Assembly (NCBI GenBank): GCA_009760855.2
Contig: WPIO01000039.1
Span: 311,501-375,500 of the forward strand
Reading direction: 5' to 3'
Length of the DNA stretch: 64,000 nt
Source: Cristatella mucedo
Lineage: Eukaryota > Bryozoa > Phylactolaemata > Cristatellidae
The stretch's first letter is position 1, and each line of letters opens with the position of its first letter. The position numbers and the translations under genes are program-made. Of the stretch, positions 35,527-46,700 are shown piece after piece. Below the pieces are notes generated by a model, which made no database searches, was not told the origin of the DNA, and saw only the letters and a program-made list of their open reading frames with translations.

Positions 35527-37199
35527 AACTCGTACACTCTTTAGTCTTCTACAAAAATGCTGCTCCGTTCATGTAATTATATTTAATTATTATCCTTCAT
35601 GCTTTAAAAATTGGCACAGTATCTTATTTGGATTGAGTTCACTCACACGTATATGCGCCGGCGAGTTCGTGAATGAGCCCGAAGACTGCTTGCAGTGAGC
35701 TGTCCAATGCAGTGTGGGAGGGGTCAGGATGTGAATGCTCTCGCCTTGGAGTTCGACACAGTCCAGCACTCGAGTGACTCGTGCAGACCTGAAGCATTGC
35801 AGAAGCTGGCAGTCGGCTCAGCCCCCTTTCCTTTTAAAAAATCCCTTCCTTGCAGCCAGCGAGGGACCCGGCAGCGAAATAGCAGGGGCATCTGTGGGCG
35901 CTCACATAGCGGTTCGGACATACGGGTATTTATGGGCGCTCTTTTCGATGGGTGTGGGCACATGCGGGCTCGACGGGGATGCCGATTCCATGGAGGCAGG
36001 CGTAGGCACCGCTGACAACGCTTTGCGACCATTTTCCTAGCCAAGCATGCGACCACAGTTGCCTGCACGGCCAGCAGCTGACAGGTCAGCCGCACACACG
36101 AACTAAAGGGGGCCGCTCCGAGGTCAATAGGTAAGTCCAAACGAGTACGACCCAGACGTTTCGACCATCGAGTCTCGGTCAGCTGTGGGATTTGTAGCTG
36201 GCCATTTGTCACTGACCGCAACCAGGCGGCTCCCCGCAGTACCGATGCGACAGTCGGAGCAAGTCGAGCAAGCTGAGCAAGCTGTGGCCTGAATTCGCGT
36301 AGGTAGGTGCAACCCGGCAAGAGTTTCTCTTTTCCTTGGAGCAGGTGAACGGGTCACAGCGGATGGATCAGCTCAATCTCGACTCCGCGGGCGGCGTATA
36401 CCATCTAAACCCAAAATGCCCCAGTAAGCCGCTCGGAGATTAGCAGCTAGCGGTCAGCCTCTGGCCACCACCGGCCTTCACCGGTGGTCACCGCCCGCTG
36501 TGGTGTCACCCTGCGCCACCGAAGACCGGCTATTTCGCGGACCGGCGTCTGAGCGCTTCCGAGGTTTGAACGCCTCCATTAGCATCAATCGATCAGCAGT
36601 CGACTCGGAGAATCCGTCGCTGCTCAAACCACACGCGCCCGTACGGTCCCACCCGTTCTGGCCGTGGAATATTGGAGCACGTAACGCATGAATAAGTAAC
36701 GGGAAAGCTGCTGATCAGACGAGCCTCGAGGCGTGGAGATTTGCTTGCTGAGCTCCGAACCCCCCACTTCTTGCATCGTTGAGTCCCGAGACGCTCGCCC
36801 TCCGAACGCTCACGCGCGGGGCGAGCGAGCGGCTCTCGCCCCGGCCAACTCGACCATGGTCACACGTCTGCTGCGACGAGGCGACGCATGAGTGGATAAG
36901 CGTTCCCCCACTTGCATATGCCTTCGCTTGCAGCGCAGCGGAGACATTTTCTCCGTTCCGCACGAGGCGTTTTTACCAGAGTCAGACCCCGTCCAGCCGT
37001 TGCATTCGTCATTTCGCGAGAAGATGCGACTGCTCCTCGATGGCTCCTCGACCGATTTAGCTTGGCGCTCTGCCCATGCGCTTTCCCGCTGGCTGATTCG
37101 TTGACTCGCTCATCGCCATAGCCCAGCTCTTCTTTTCTCTCCTCCTTCACGCCTGTCTCTATGCAACTCATCGCTAAATAAATCTCTCAGGCTAACCAG
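35527..37199 (-). other. Synaptotagmin intron 1, unassigned part
   Basis: Several open frames on both strands (for example 35724-36320 minus) lack recognisable domains and splice context. No linker exon was found; exon phases suggest none is needed. Confidence 0.45.
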
Positions 37200-38660
37200 A
37201 TCGCTAGTTCTTTTGACACCGTCCCAGCAGTTCTCCTTGTGAGATGCATAGACCTATTGCTGCAGATCATATAAAATACTGTAAATATTTCCATGGTAGC
37301 AGGTGAAGTCCCTGGTGCTCATATTAAAAAGCCTACCCTAGATCATGAGAACTTCGTTCACTTCTGTCTAGTTTCTCTTCTTTCATTCCTATTCAAGACT
37401 TGATCTAGCTTCACCAAGACCTGATTCACACTTGAAGGAATGGGTGGCCCAGCAGCTATATGGTTACGTTAGATTGTCATATCTTGCTGGAGAGTTCCGC
37501 AAGGGATTCAGAGGTATCCATTCTCCAGAAAATGCTCCGGTGCGGATTTGTAATGACCTTCTGAACAGTATGGATCGCGGTGAGACCTCTGTGCTAGTTC
37601 TGCCAGATCTCTTTGCAGCATCTCAGACGATTGGCAACCACAGCCGTTTGGAATGCCTCTCGAAACGCCATGGCATCATCGGCACGGCGATAAACTGGGC
37701 TATGCCCTACCTCAGTATGAGATGTCAGCGTGCGGATTTAAATGACTGTCGGCCATCCGGGGAGCTCTTACAATGAGGGGTACCTCACGGTTCGGTCTCA
37801 GGCCAGCTATCCATGCACTCCCACTGACACACGTCCTCGCCAAACGTAAACCTTACACTTTTATTTCGATGACTCGACGGCACTCAGCTCTCCCTAGCCT
37901 TTGCCCTTCTTGGCGTTGCTCTGCATTCGACTCGAATCCCATGCACGCTGCCTCGCTGACATTCGCACTTGGTTGGCCTGAAGCATAATGACGATAAGAC
38001 CAGCCTAGTAGTTAAGGGAAAGCTTCGGTTTCTCCAAAAATTGGAAGACCTCACCCTCAAGATCGTTTCATCAAGACGGAAGACTCCAGTAACCAAGACT
38101 CCAGTAACTGCTGCCCGAGAAAACTGGACTCACGATGTTCCAAAACCGGCTTGTCATTGAATGAGTACATTGCATCAACAGTCCAGTCGGCCCACTTTCC
38201 GCCAAGGAACATTGCCAGTATTAGGACCGGCTTGGACGAGAGTTCGACAGCCAAACAAGTTCACGCGTATGCGACACCGCTTCACTTCCGGCTTCTGTCC
38301 TTGCCGCGTGTATTGACTCTGCAGCAGGTAAAGACACACCTCTTCCGCTCAGCTTTCCCTGCGCTCCCGCCTTTTCTTCGCAGCTTTTCCTGCGCCGCCT
38401 TTTCTTTTTCTGTCCGCTTTGCATGCTTTTCCATGATACAATGGCTGTTACAAACAAGTGGTCCTATTAACCGTTGGCCCGCTGTGTCATCTTGTGTGCA
38501 TTGGCGTGTTGGTCTAAGCATGATACTTGTGTGCTTTTGCTTGCTTGTGTAAGCACGAAACCGTGCATGTCATTAACCCTTGGTTATTGTTCTCTTGCAG
38601 CGAGCTGTAAAGCGCCTGATTAGAGATTTATATACTCTCTTAAGGCGCTACGAAAAAGTT
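37200..38660 (+). mobile_element. L2/CR1-like LINE, second subfamily, decayed
   Basis: Antisense in synaptotagmin intron 1. Recognisable blocks are ICNDLLNSMDRGETSVLVLP (family form VLLDLSAAFDT), LSKRHGIIGTAINWAMPYLS, GVPHGSVSGQL (family GVPQGSVLGPL) and LVVKGKLRFLQKLEDLTL. The 3' end carries TGTAAAGCGCCTGATTAGAG and CTTAAGGCGCTA. Stops and frameshifts show it is dead. The protein blocks differ enough from the 15240 copy to suggest a second subfamily. Confidence 0.88.
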
Positions 38661-39567
38661 GCTGAAGCAAACGCTAATGAACGCATTTGGCCAGACGCAC
38701 GAGGGAGGGCAGCGAAGACTGGATGAAACCGGGAGATAAATAAGCTGGAACAGTGTGGCAGCAGGGGGGAGGGCCCAGCGATCGAACGAGCGGAAGCGTG
38801 GAAGAGTGGCGAGCGTTTCGTGCAGCACCGCGCAGCGCCGAGCGCCTCTGCGGTAGCGACGGCTTTCAGCGAGCGCTCACCTGCCCGGCGGCGCCGAGTT
38901 GCTGGTTCACTGCGGCCGTCGCTATGCCCGCCGGAGCAGCAGGTAGAATCAGCTCGGACTTTTCCTTCCGGGAGGAGTGCAGGAAACTGTGACAGACGAG
39001 GAGGACGAGGCGAATTGCAGACCAGCGAGTCGCTGGACGCTGCGAGACGCTACGGCAGGGGCGGCGGCTGGACGCTACGGCAGGGGCGGCGGCGGCGGCT
39101 GCGGCGGCGGCTGCGGCGGCGGCTGCGGCGGCAGCGCAGGCACGCTGAAAGCAGGCGAGACTCGCCTATCGCAGGCAGAGCAAGCGTCGCTTGTCCGCGA
39201 GCCAGACTGCGAGAGCTCCCTGGGCTGCCAGCCCGGTAGGGTAGCTAGCCGCCGCCCGCAGCCGCTGCCATCGCCCGAGAAGCTAGCGGGCCGCCTGCGG
39301 TGGGCATGACTGTAGGCACGCCGGCCGGCGGCGGGCACGACCGCAGGTAGTACTTCGCCTCCGACGGAGGGCGCACGCTGCGATCGCTCGAGGCAAGCGT
39401 GCCGCCGTCGCTGGCGCCGAGATCGCTAACTTTTATGCTTTGGCGGTAAAGCGGCTGTGCAGCCAACTGGGATGGCAGCAGCGGTGGCGGCAGCAGCGTT
39501 GCATTGAGAAAGCCGGAGGAGATCTCCATTGGCAGAGCGAGCAGCCGCGGCAGCAGCCGCCGCTCAC
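38661..39567 (-). other. GC-rich island, proximal synaptotagmin intron 1
   Basis: Rising GC and CpG density, with a GGCGGCGGCTGC repeat at about 39077-39135. A minus-strand open frame (39245-39529) lies just beyond the exon 1 donor but has no usable donor and the wrong phase. Confidence 0.5.
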
Positions 39568-39848
39568 CTCATGGTTCCTCTGTGGATTATGCGGGCCTTC
39601 CATTTCGTCTTCTTCTTATCGGAATCGGAGCCGTCCGCAAGGCGGCCGGCCATCGGTGCACCGGCTCGCTCCAGGTCGTTCTGCACGCGCTCGTACGAGC
39701 CGCCGCCACCGCCGCCGCCGAGCCGCTCTGCCCGTCGCCACGAGCGCACGTACCAGAGCAGCAGCGCCAGCAGGCCGATGACCGCGGCCACCGCAGCCGC
39801 GGTGCAACCGACGACGACCGGCAGGGTCGTCGTGGCGTCGTCCGGCAT
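39568..39848 (-). CDS. Synaptotagmin, exon 1 (N-terminus and membrane anchor)
   Basis: Encodes residues 1-93. The ATG at 39846-39848 has an in-frame TAG four codons upstream, which supports this start. A nine-residue N-terminus (MPDDATTTL) precedes a single hydrophobic helix (about residues 10-34, with VVVGCTAAAVAAVIGLLALL), then a stop-transfer RSWRR, a poly-glycine stretch and a basic DGSDSDKKKTKWKARIIHRG. This layout (tiny lumenal end, one helix, basic cytosolic linker) is typical of synaptotagmins. The donor is GTGAGC, phase 2. Joined to exons 2-5 the protein is 392 residues, close to synaptotagmin 7 (about 400) and synaptotagmin 1 (about 420). The usual juxtamembrane cysteine cluster is absent; one cysteine lies within the helix. 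Confidence 0.9.
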
Positions 39849-41530
39849 CTGCGGCTACGCGGAGGCGAAAACGCCGCAGCTGCGAAATCCGGTCTCCACT
39901 CACGAACCCCGAAAAGTGCGTCCGTCAAAAGTCGCTGGCTGCCCAGCAGCTGGCCGTGGCCCGGCTCGGCGCTTAGCCTCGGCGCTGCCTCGAGAATTTC
40001 GAAGGCGCCCGCGGCCTGCGCCCGCCGCCGAAAGAAGCCGGGTCGGGCACTCGAGCTCTCACGCGAGAGAGGTATCAAGCGAGCGCTGCACTTCGAGGCT
40101 TCGCTACGGCTGCGATTTCTTAGAGCGACCACTCGAGGCGACGCATCTCGAGTGGGTGGCGGAGCGAGCGAGCCCACTCCGCCGGCGACCGAGCTGCCGC
40201 GAACGAGAGCTCGAGTTGCTTCGGCGGCAGCAGGTGTGCGAGCAAGCGAGCGAGCGTCCCGATCCACCCGATCCGCTCGAGCTCTCTACAAGGCGGCAAC
40301 GCCGGCCGATCGATCGCTGGCGTCGGTCGTTTAAACCGACCGACCAAGGCACTCGTGACACTCCTCGAGTTCTCTTTGCTTCGCGAGATGAAATCTGTGG
40401 GCCACCGAATGAGTACCAAAAGCCGTTCAGGGTTTCAGCGATCTACAGAAAGCTCCTCAGCGTAGCGCCCACTTAGTCTCTGAGGCTTTGCGGACAGCTA
40501 CAGATGGAGATACGTTATATTGCATGGCGCGTTGCTCTCACCAGCAGCCGGTCTGTCTAAGGCTGGCGCTGTCTAAGGCCGGTCGCCGGCGGCCGCCGAA
40601 GCGCATGGCACGTACTTCCGAGAGCCACCCGTTTCCCTGGCCCACCTCCTCGCCCCCCAGCGGCCTGAGCCAACGTGCCGATGTACGCCGCCGAACCGGC
40701 GACTGCACAGGACGAAGAACTGGCAGAACTGGCGGCTCGCGGGACGGCGACGAACCGCGCAGAGCGTGAGGCCGCCGCGTGTCCTCGCCCGAGCCGAGAA
40801 AGAAATGCCGCCGGCGCTCCCACAGTTGCCGCCACACAATGCCGAGCGAGCTTGTTTACGCTTCGGCAGCACCGCGCCGTCGGGTGCTGCGGGCGGGCCT
40901 CTCCGAAGCAGCAGCCGGTGGCTGCGCCCAGAGCACCGGGCGCCAGGCAGTTACCGGCAATTGTGAGCGACTCTCGCGTCTCTCGCTGACTCGACCGCGC
41001 TTCCGCCACGAACCGGCAGGCCTGAAGGGCGGGCCCCAACAACGGAGCGTCGCTGCCGCCGCCCGCTAGCTCCGCTGCCGACGCACTCACCTTGGCCTTG
41101 GCTGCCGTCCATACGGTGGCGGTGGAGTTCGCTCGTTCGCGAGGCGCTAACATGCGTGGTCCGCGTACATCCGGTGGAGCAGCGGGCTGGTACGAACGCC
41201 AACGTCGCCGCCGACGGCCGACGCGAGACCCGAGCTGCTCGGGCGACAGAGCAGGACTGCGAGACCCCCCCCCCACCGCCGCCGCCGTCGTCGTAGCCGA
41301 CTGACCTCTGACACCGAGATTACACGCTTGACTGGCGCCGCCCGAGCGTCCGGCCCAGTTTCCTCGTCTTGACCACAGCGCTCGGATGCGCTCGGATGCG
41401 CTGCCGGTGCGGACTCGGCGGCGGCTCGTCTGTTCGGCAGTTCCCAGCGTGCCGACACTATTCTCAGTCGGCTCCGTATCTCCCGTCGGAACGTCCTTTC
41501 CCGCCCACTCTACGCCCGAGCAGGGCGGTT
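39849..41530 (-). promoter_or_regulatory. CpG-rich island upstream of synaptotagmin, likely 5' UTR and promoter
   Basis: Very GC- and CpG-rich, right before the exon 1 start codon on the minus strand. No TATA box is evident. Long open frames on both strands here (for example 39529-40476 plus and 40557-41690 minus) are expected by chance where stop codons are rare, and I do not call them genes. Extra non-coding 5' exons may lie here. Confidence 0.5.
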
Positions 41531-41534
41531 GTAC

Positions 41535-41698
41535 TAGCTGATTCAAAAACCTCTTTTGTATAGTGATAGAAGAGCCTTTACGACTATCACCGTCGCTTGC
41601 AGCAGGATCGCCCACAGCAGGATTCGAACCCATGACCTCGGGACCGAGGTCGTGAAAAGCAACCAACCGCCGTACGTAGTGCTCCGTCACGGCTCACG
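41535..41698 (-). mobile_element. SINE-A, minus strand
   Basis: Minus-strand reading: GAGCCGTGACGGAGCACTAC head, GACCTCGGTCCCGAGGTCAT, B box GGGTTCGAATCC, GATAGTCGTAAAGGCTCTTC end. Confidence 0.92.
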
Positions 41699-42029
41699 GC
41701 GAGAAACTCGCATCAGCCTACAATGAGTCCTCCTTCCGGAACCTTTCCTTCCCCCGCACCGCCCCCCCCCCGCCACGGATCGGTACCTCGGCAAGCTTGC
41801 CAAGACCTTTATAGATGGCCGCCAAGCTTAGATGCCGCTAGCTTGGGCCACCGGCTGCTCGAGTTTCGCTACCGGATGACAGCTTTTGCAATTAAGCTGG
41901 GCGTACAAATTATCGCTTTCCGAGAAACGGTCCTGATAGGGACATATTTCTTAACGAGAACTCGTCGGCTGGGCTCACAGAGCGGATAGACTGAGCTATT
42001 TGTTGGCGCTTAAAGTAAAGAAAAAAATA
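41699..42029. other. Spacer between SINEs
   Basis: A C-run at 41761-41770; nothing else recognised. Confidence 0.5.
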
Positions 42030-42186
42030 CTAGCTGATTCAGCATCCTCTCTTGTATAGCGACAAAAGAGCCTTTACGGCTATCGCCACTGCTAGCAGCA
42101 GCGATGTAGGATCACCCATGGCACGATTCGAACCCACGGCCTCAGGACCAATAGAGCGAAAAGCAACCGCCTTGCTTCGCCGTGGA
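42030..42186 (-). mobile_element. SINE-A, minus strand
   Basis: Minus-strand reading: AAGGCGGTTGCTTTTCGCTC, B box GGGTTCGAATCG, body GATAGCCGTAAAGGCTCTTT and TGAATCAGCTAG end. Confidence 0.92.
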
Positions 42187-42290
42187 TCTATTTGGACCGA
42201 TAGTAGGAGGTTAACAATGAGGGGGTTGCACACATACCGTCAATGAACACTGGTCGGATAGATAGACCAGGGTAAATAATAAATAAATCC

Positions 42291-42450
42291 TAGCTGATTA
42301 AACAGCCTCTTTTTGTATAGCGACAGAAGAGCCTTTACGGCTATCACCACCGCTTGCAGTGGCTATAAAGAATAGCCCACCGCAGGAATCAAACCCACGA
42401 CCGCGGGACAGAGTTCGTGAAAGCCTTACCTAGTGCGCCATCACGGCTCA
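42291..42450 (-). mobile_element. SINE-A, minus strand
   Basis: Minus-strand reading: GAGCCGTGATGGCGCACTAG, TAAGGCTTTC, GTGGGTTTGATTCCTGC, GATAGCCGTAAAGGCTCTTC and GAGGCTGTTTAATCAGCTAG. Confidence 0.92.
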
Positions 42451-42577
42451 GGGGGTATTTAAAGCGGTTCGGAATATTTCATCGAGAGGAGTGGCAACCT
42501 GTGGGGCGCGTGTACGGAGAAGCCAGTGCACTGGTAGGCTGCAATTGGAGCCGACGGCAGCCGCTATTGCTGGCTTG

Positions 42578-42617
42578 GCCTGTAAGTTCTCTTACGGTGC
42601 TATACAAAATGAATCAC
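42578..42617 (+). mobile_element. SINE-B tail remnant
   Basis: GTAAGTTCTCTTACGGTGCT then ATACAAAATGAATCA; only the LINE-like end is left. It abuts a SINE-A directly. Confidence 0.7.
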
Positions 42618-42760
42618 GGGTCTTGGTCCGGGAGGTAAAGTGCTACCTCTTCACGACCCAGGTCGTGGGTTTGAGTCCTGCAGTGGACGATTCTTTATCG
42701 CCTACTGCGAGCGGCAGCGATAGCCGTAAAGGTTCTTCTGCTGCTACATAAATAAATATC
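42618..42760 (+). mobile_element. SINE-A
   Basis: GGGTCTTGGTCCGGGAGGTA head, GTGGGTTTGAGTCCTGCAGT, body GATAGCCGTAAAGGTTCTTC and AAATAAAT end. Confidence 0.9.
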
Positions 42761-42972
42761 ATACTTTAGCGCTCCGGATGGAGACGAGCTATTGATGAGG
42801 GGGACCGCCAGGAGACGGACTCGAACTTTTGCAGCGGATGGGGCGGTGCCCGGATTCTCGAAAGGATGGTTTGAAATGATTGTCAGTAAGCAAGACTCGA
42901 AAAAAAGGCCCGATTGGTTGATTCCGCACTCGATTCCACAAGGACGTGTTGGCTACGAAAACGGATCGTAGC

Positions 42973-43112
42973 TGGTTTGGCCCAGTGGTTAAGGGGCTCG
43001 CCTTTAACGACCGACGTCAAGGTAAATGTATTCAATAACCAAGGTTGTGGGCTAGAGCCCTGTGACATATGTGAAGCTATAATAGAGATTAAGTTTACTT
43101 AGGTCTTAATAT
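42973..43112 (+). mobile_element. SINE-B
   Basis: Near-consensus head TGGTTTGGCCCAGTGGTTAA (perfect A-box match), GTCAAGGTAAATGTATTCAA, GTTGTGGGCTAGAGCCC, then a diverged tail that runs into AT repeats. Confidence 0.93.
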
Positions 43113-43278
43113 ATATTACAATTAATAATACATAGATATAATATATAATACAAATGAATTATATATATATATTATCAATTGTAATATATATTAAGACATA
43201 AGTTTAAGTATATATATATATCTAAGTATATATATATATATTATTAATTGTAATATATATTAAGACATAAGTCTAAGT

Positions 43279-43317
<39 letters not shown>

Positions 43318-43320
43318 CGT
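43110..43320. repeat. AT-rich tandem array, unit about 75 bp
   Basis: Copies of TTGTAATATATATTAAGACA with AAGT(C/T)TAAG and TA runs, following the SINE-B tail. The start contains an inverted version (ATATATTACAATTAATAA), so part of it can fold back. Confidence 0.85.
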
Positions 43321-44276
43321 TTGGACCAGCACTCTGCGTCTGCTGCAGGCTCTACTATTGTAGCAGAGCTTGCAGTAGTTCTTTTGTCTGTAGCCTCACG
43401 ACAGATAAGTTTGCCGGAGCTTTGACTGTCTATAGTTTTGAAATCATGATTGCTAGTCTCTTAGCACTAGTCCCCAGGCTGCGAGGCTGTTTCCGGGCGA
43501 CGCGATGTAACTAATCCCAATCCTGGTCATGCTGACGCGGCGGGATGTGCACGTATTCCTAGCGAAGTTGTTCTTAGCGAGGAGCTCTTGCGAGAGTTTA
43601 CTTAATTTAGGAGAATGGTGAGAACGATAATAATCTTATTGCGACTCCTTTTAGCGCTAGCCAGCCACTGGCAGGATGTGACGTTGCTGGCGTTTCCTTA
43701 ATGAGTAGCGCTGCTGGACAAACTCCCTTCAGCTAATGCAGGCGAAAACCGACATGATTTCCAAAAATAAGTGAATCAATTGCGAGCGCTCAGTCGGTCA
43801 ATGCGCCGCCGCCCTCAAGTTGGTTCTTCTAAATGCATCCACGAACACTTGACGCGGCGGCGGCCTGCATCGGAGCTACCCTCTCACCCAGCTACCCTCT
43901 ACCCTCTCACCCAGCTACCCTCTACCAGCCACCATCTACTCACACAGCCAGCATCGCGGCGGCCTGCATCGGAGCTACCCTGTCACCCAGCCAGCCCAAA
44001 GTGGAGAGATTTGGCAGCAGCAGCCGCTGCAGCCGCTTCAGTGAGGTGCAGATTGCCACGCTGAGCAGCTGCTTTCGCTGCATCGACGGCCCTAGTCTCT
44101 CAGAAGCATGGAGAACTAATCTAGCTGCGATTGAACAAAAGCTCCAAATGAATCAGCTTCGCAACGGGCGAACGACGGGGCACGTAGCTTACCAACTGCG
44201 AGATCTGAACAATGACGAAATTCTCGTGAATTACTGGATCTCGGTCGAGGATCACATCCGTCCTGTATCCGTTCCA

Positions 44277-44317
<41 letters not shown>

Positions 44318-44902
44318 GTCTCTTTTGCCTACACTCTAGATTATTTCAGCATGCCTGTCTTCAAGAGATGCGTGGCTCTTCCGTATAGAAAAATCTAAGC
44401 GGCGGTTTCGGTAAGTTTTTTATTCTCTTTTGCCTCGAATCACGCATCTTTTCATCAGCACTGAATTATTTTCCTCCATTCAAAGGCATTTCAGTGAGGC
44501 ATTTCAAACCTACGTGAGCACAAAATATCGCCGCACAAATAGCACGGCAGTGGCAGATATTTTGATAATTGTGAATTTTTGAATTGTGAAATTTTGATAG
44601 GTGCCAGTGAGCTCCAAGTGAAGCAAACGACCAAGTGAGGCAACCTACACAATAGGACTAACATGTAGGAAGCCATTGGGTATTCCGGTGCGTCGCAGCA
44701 TAGCTGCATGAGGAGTTGTCTGCCATGGCAGCGACGCCTATGCAAATTATGCCATCGGAAAGCTCTTACCCTCAGGAGCGCGGGGCCAAGCAGTCGTGGA
44801 GCGGTAGCGGGGAGGCGTCTTTTTCGCTTGCCGCGCTTTCGAGCACTCTAAGAAACGAAACGTGCATTTATAAGAAAATGGCTCGTGCTATTTCTTCAGT
44901 AC
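43321..44902. other. Intergenic DNA, unassigned
   Basis: A (TC)n run lies at 44279-44320 and an imperfect CTACCCTCTCACCCAGC duplication at 43877-43985. No gene recognised. Confidence 0.45.
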
Positions 44903-45066
44903 TGGCTTGGTCCAGGGGTTTAAGGTGCTGTTCTTTAACGACAAAGGTCAAGGTGAATGCATTTGACGACCGAAGTCGGGTGCACGAGACCTGCAACTTT
45001 GTGAAGCGTCTGGATAGAGATTAAGTTCTCTTAGGGCGCTATGCAAATGAATTACATTTTATTATT
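44903..45066 (+). mobile_element. SINE-B
   Basis: TGGCTTGGTCCAGGGGTTTA head, AGGTCAAGGTGAATGCATTT, GAAGCGTCTGGATAGAGATT and CTTAGGGCGCTATGCAAATG tail. Confidence 0.92.
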
Positions 45067-46700
45067 AGTGACGGATAAAGCAGCGGTACAACGTGGCTGT
45101 TGCTGGTCGAAAAGCGTCGGTTCGACTGCTTCAAAGCAGAGCAGAGAGAGAGAGAGAAGAGAGGACGGCGTCCGCCGCACAGGCTGCCAGCGGACTGGCG
45201 AAGAGTGTGAAGAGCGGGGCGATTATAACGGGTCACGAGGTCGGTCCAGTAATTATTCTGCTGCTCGCGCTGGCAGCGAGCTTAGGGCTCAGCGCCATCT
45301 TTGCGTGAGTGGCGGGCCGCGAGCGCGTGCGAGCGAGAGAGCTGACCCGTGCGAGGGAAACGCGGCGGGAAATTGAATGACGTGGCAGCACGCGCGCGTT
45401 CTCGCGGCCCAGGCGCCGACTGGGCCGCGAGAACGCGCGCTCGCGCTCGCTAGAGCTACGGCGGTGACGCGTTTCCGCTGCTTACGCAACCGTACCTTTC
45501 CGACCGGTTTTTCAACCGCACTCGCCTTTCCTTCGGGCCGCTCGTCCCGACAGCATCCGCTGCGCGGCGACCCGGAGGAGTGTGTGCGACGACTGCTAGT
45601 CGGCGGCGACCCGAACGACGGCTGAGCAGTCAGAGCACGCGGCGCCGTCCCTCGGAGCTGTTCGCGTCGTCAGAACGCGCGCCGAGGCGCAGCTGGTGGC
45701 CTGCTGTTGTGACCCCGCCCCGCCGCCGCCGCCGTGTGCATTTTGGCCGCTGAGCGGCGGCGGCGGCGGCACCCGCCGCTAAGCGGCCCGGAGCGCCAAC
45801 ATTATTAGTCCAGCGGCCGAGCGCCGCGCGACGGACGCCTACCGGCGGCCGAGCGCGGCTTGCGATCGTCGCCGCCGCCGCACGCACGACGGACGCGACT
45901 TCACGAGCGCCTGCAGCGCGGCGCGTCCAGGCAGCAGCGCCGGAGCTGGGCAGCGTGCGCGCACGCCGCTCGCCTAAATTTTCGGCCGCGCGGCCGGTAG
46001 CTACCGGTCGCCGCCCTCGAGGCGGGGACCGGAGCGCTAAATGAACGCTCGCTGGAGAGTGGAGTGGCCGCCGCCGCACGACGGCGCGTAGCGGCGCACG
46101 CGTGCGGCTAGCGGTAAGAGCGCCGCCTACTCCTTCAGCCAGCATCCGCCAGAGCCGCCCGAGCCCGCGCGGCACTAACAGGAACTGAACTGAACTGAAG
46201 CCGCCCGCCATCACGTCATCGCCATCACGTCAGAGCGCTCGCTGGGCTTCTCGCGCCGCAATGGCAGCGGCGGCGGCAGGGCCCCTGCATCGGCGCTGCG
46301 GAGAACAACAACAAGGAGGCGTCGGACACGGAAGTGAGAATCGTCGAGCGATTGCTGCGCGAACTAAAATCAGGCCTAACGAGCGCTCCACCAGCATGGC
46401 GGCTGCCGCAGCGGACAGCTAATGGGTCGCGCTGCTCGGCTTATAGTACCTGTCGGCGAACCGCGCGGCTCCGACGACGCGGCGTCTGCGGCCGCGGCCG
46501 CGGAGGCGCTTCCTGAGCTGAGCGAACTTTCTCGTCCTTAGCCGGCGGCGTAGAGCGGCTAACCGGCATACCGTACGGCGGCGCTACCGGCGGGCGCATC
46601 CGTCCGTGTTCGTGCGGACCGCAGGCGCGTCTCCCGAATGTAAGCGCAGTAGCGCTTCGGCGAGCGCAGGGCGGCCCCGTCAAACGTACCGGGGTTGCCG
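45067..46700. other. Second GC-rich island, gene not identified
   Basis: CpG-dense DNA of the kind found at animal promoters. Candidate coding bits on the plus strand (an ATG at 46261; an overlapping frame with VRIVERLLRELKSGL at 46334) and a 194-codon minus-strand frame (45630-46214) overlap and conflict. None shows a domain I know. A promoter or first exon of an unseen gene is possible. Confidence 0.4.
45392..45440. repeat. 20-bp perfect inverted repeat, 9-base loop
   Basis: Arms 45392-45411 and 45421-45440 are exact reverse complements around GGCGCCGAC. The arm core is GTTCTCGCGGCCCA. Confidence 0.95.

Noticed and set aside
39245-39529. Possible extra synaptotagmin linker exon on the minus strand
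   Set aside because: Its available acceptors give phase 0, whereas exon 1 leaves in phase 2, and no consensus donor follows. Exons 1 and 2 already join in frame without it.
39529-40476. 315-codon plus-strand open frame
   Set aside because: It is antisense to synaptotagmin exon 1 and its GC-rich upstream flank. The minus-strand exon is supported by homology and splice phase; this frame is not.
40557-41690. 377-codon minus-strand open frame
   Set aside because: It begins inside a SINE-A and runs through a CpG island where stop codons are rare. No domain is recognisable and composition is alanine/arginine/serine-rich, as expected by chance.
45630-46214. 194-codon minus-strand open frame
   Set aside because: It is GC-island low-complexity sequence with no recognisable domain and conflicts with other frames.
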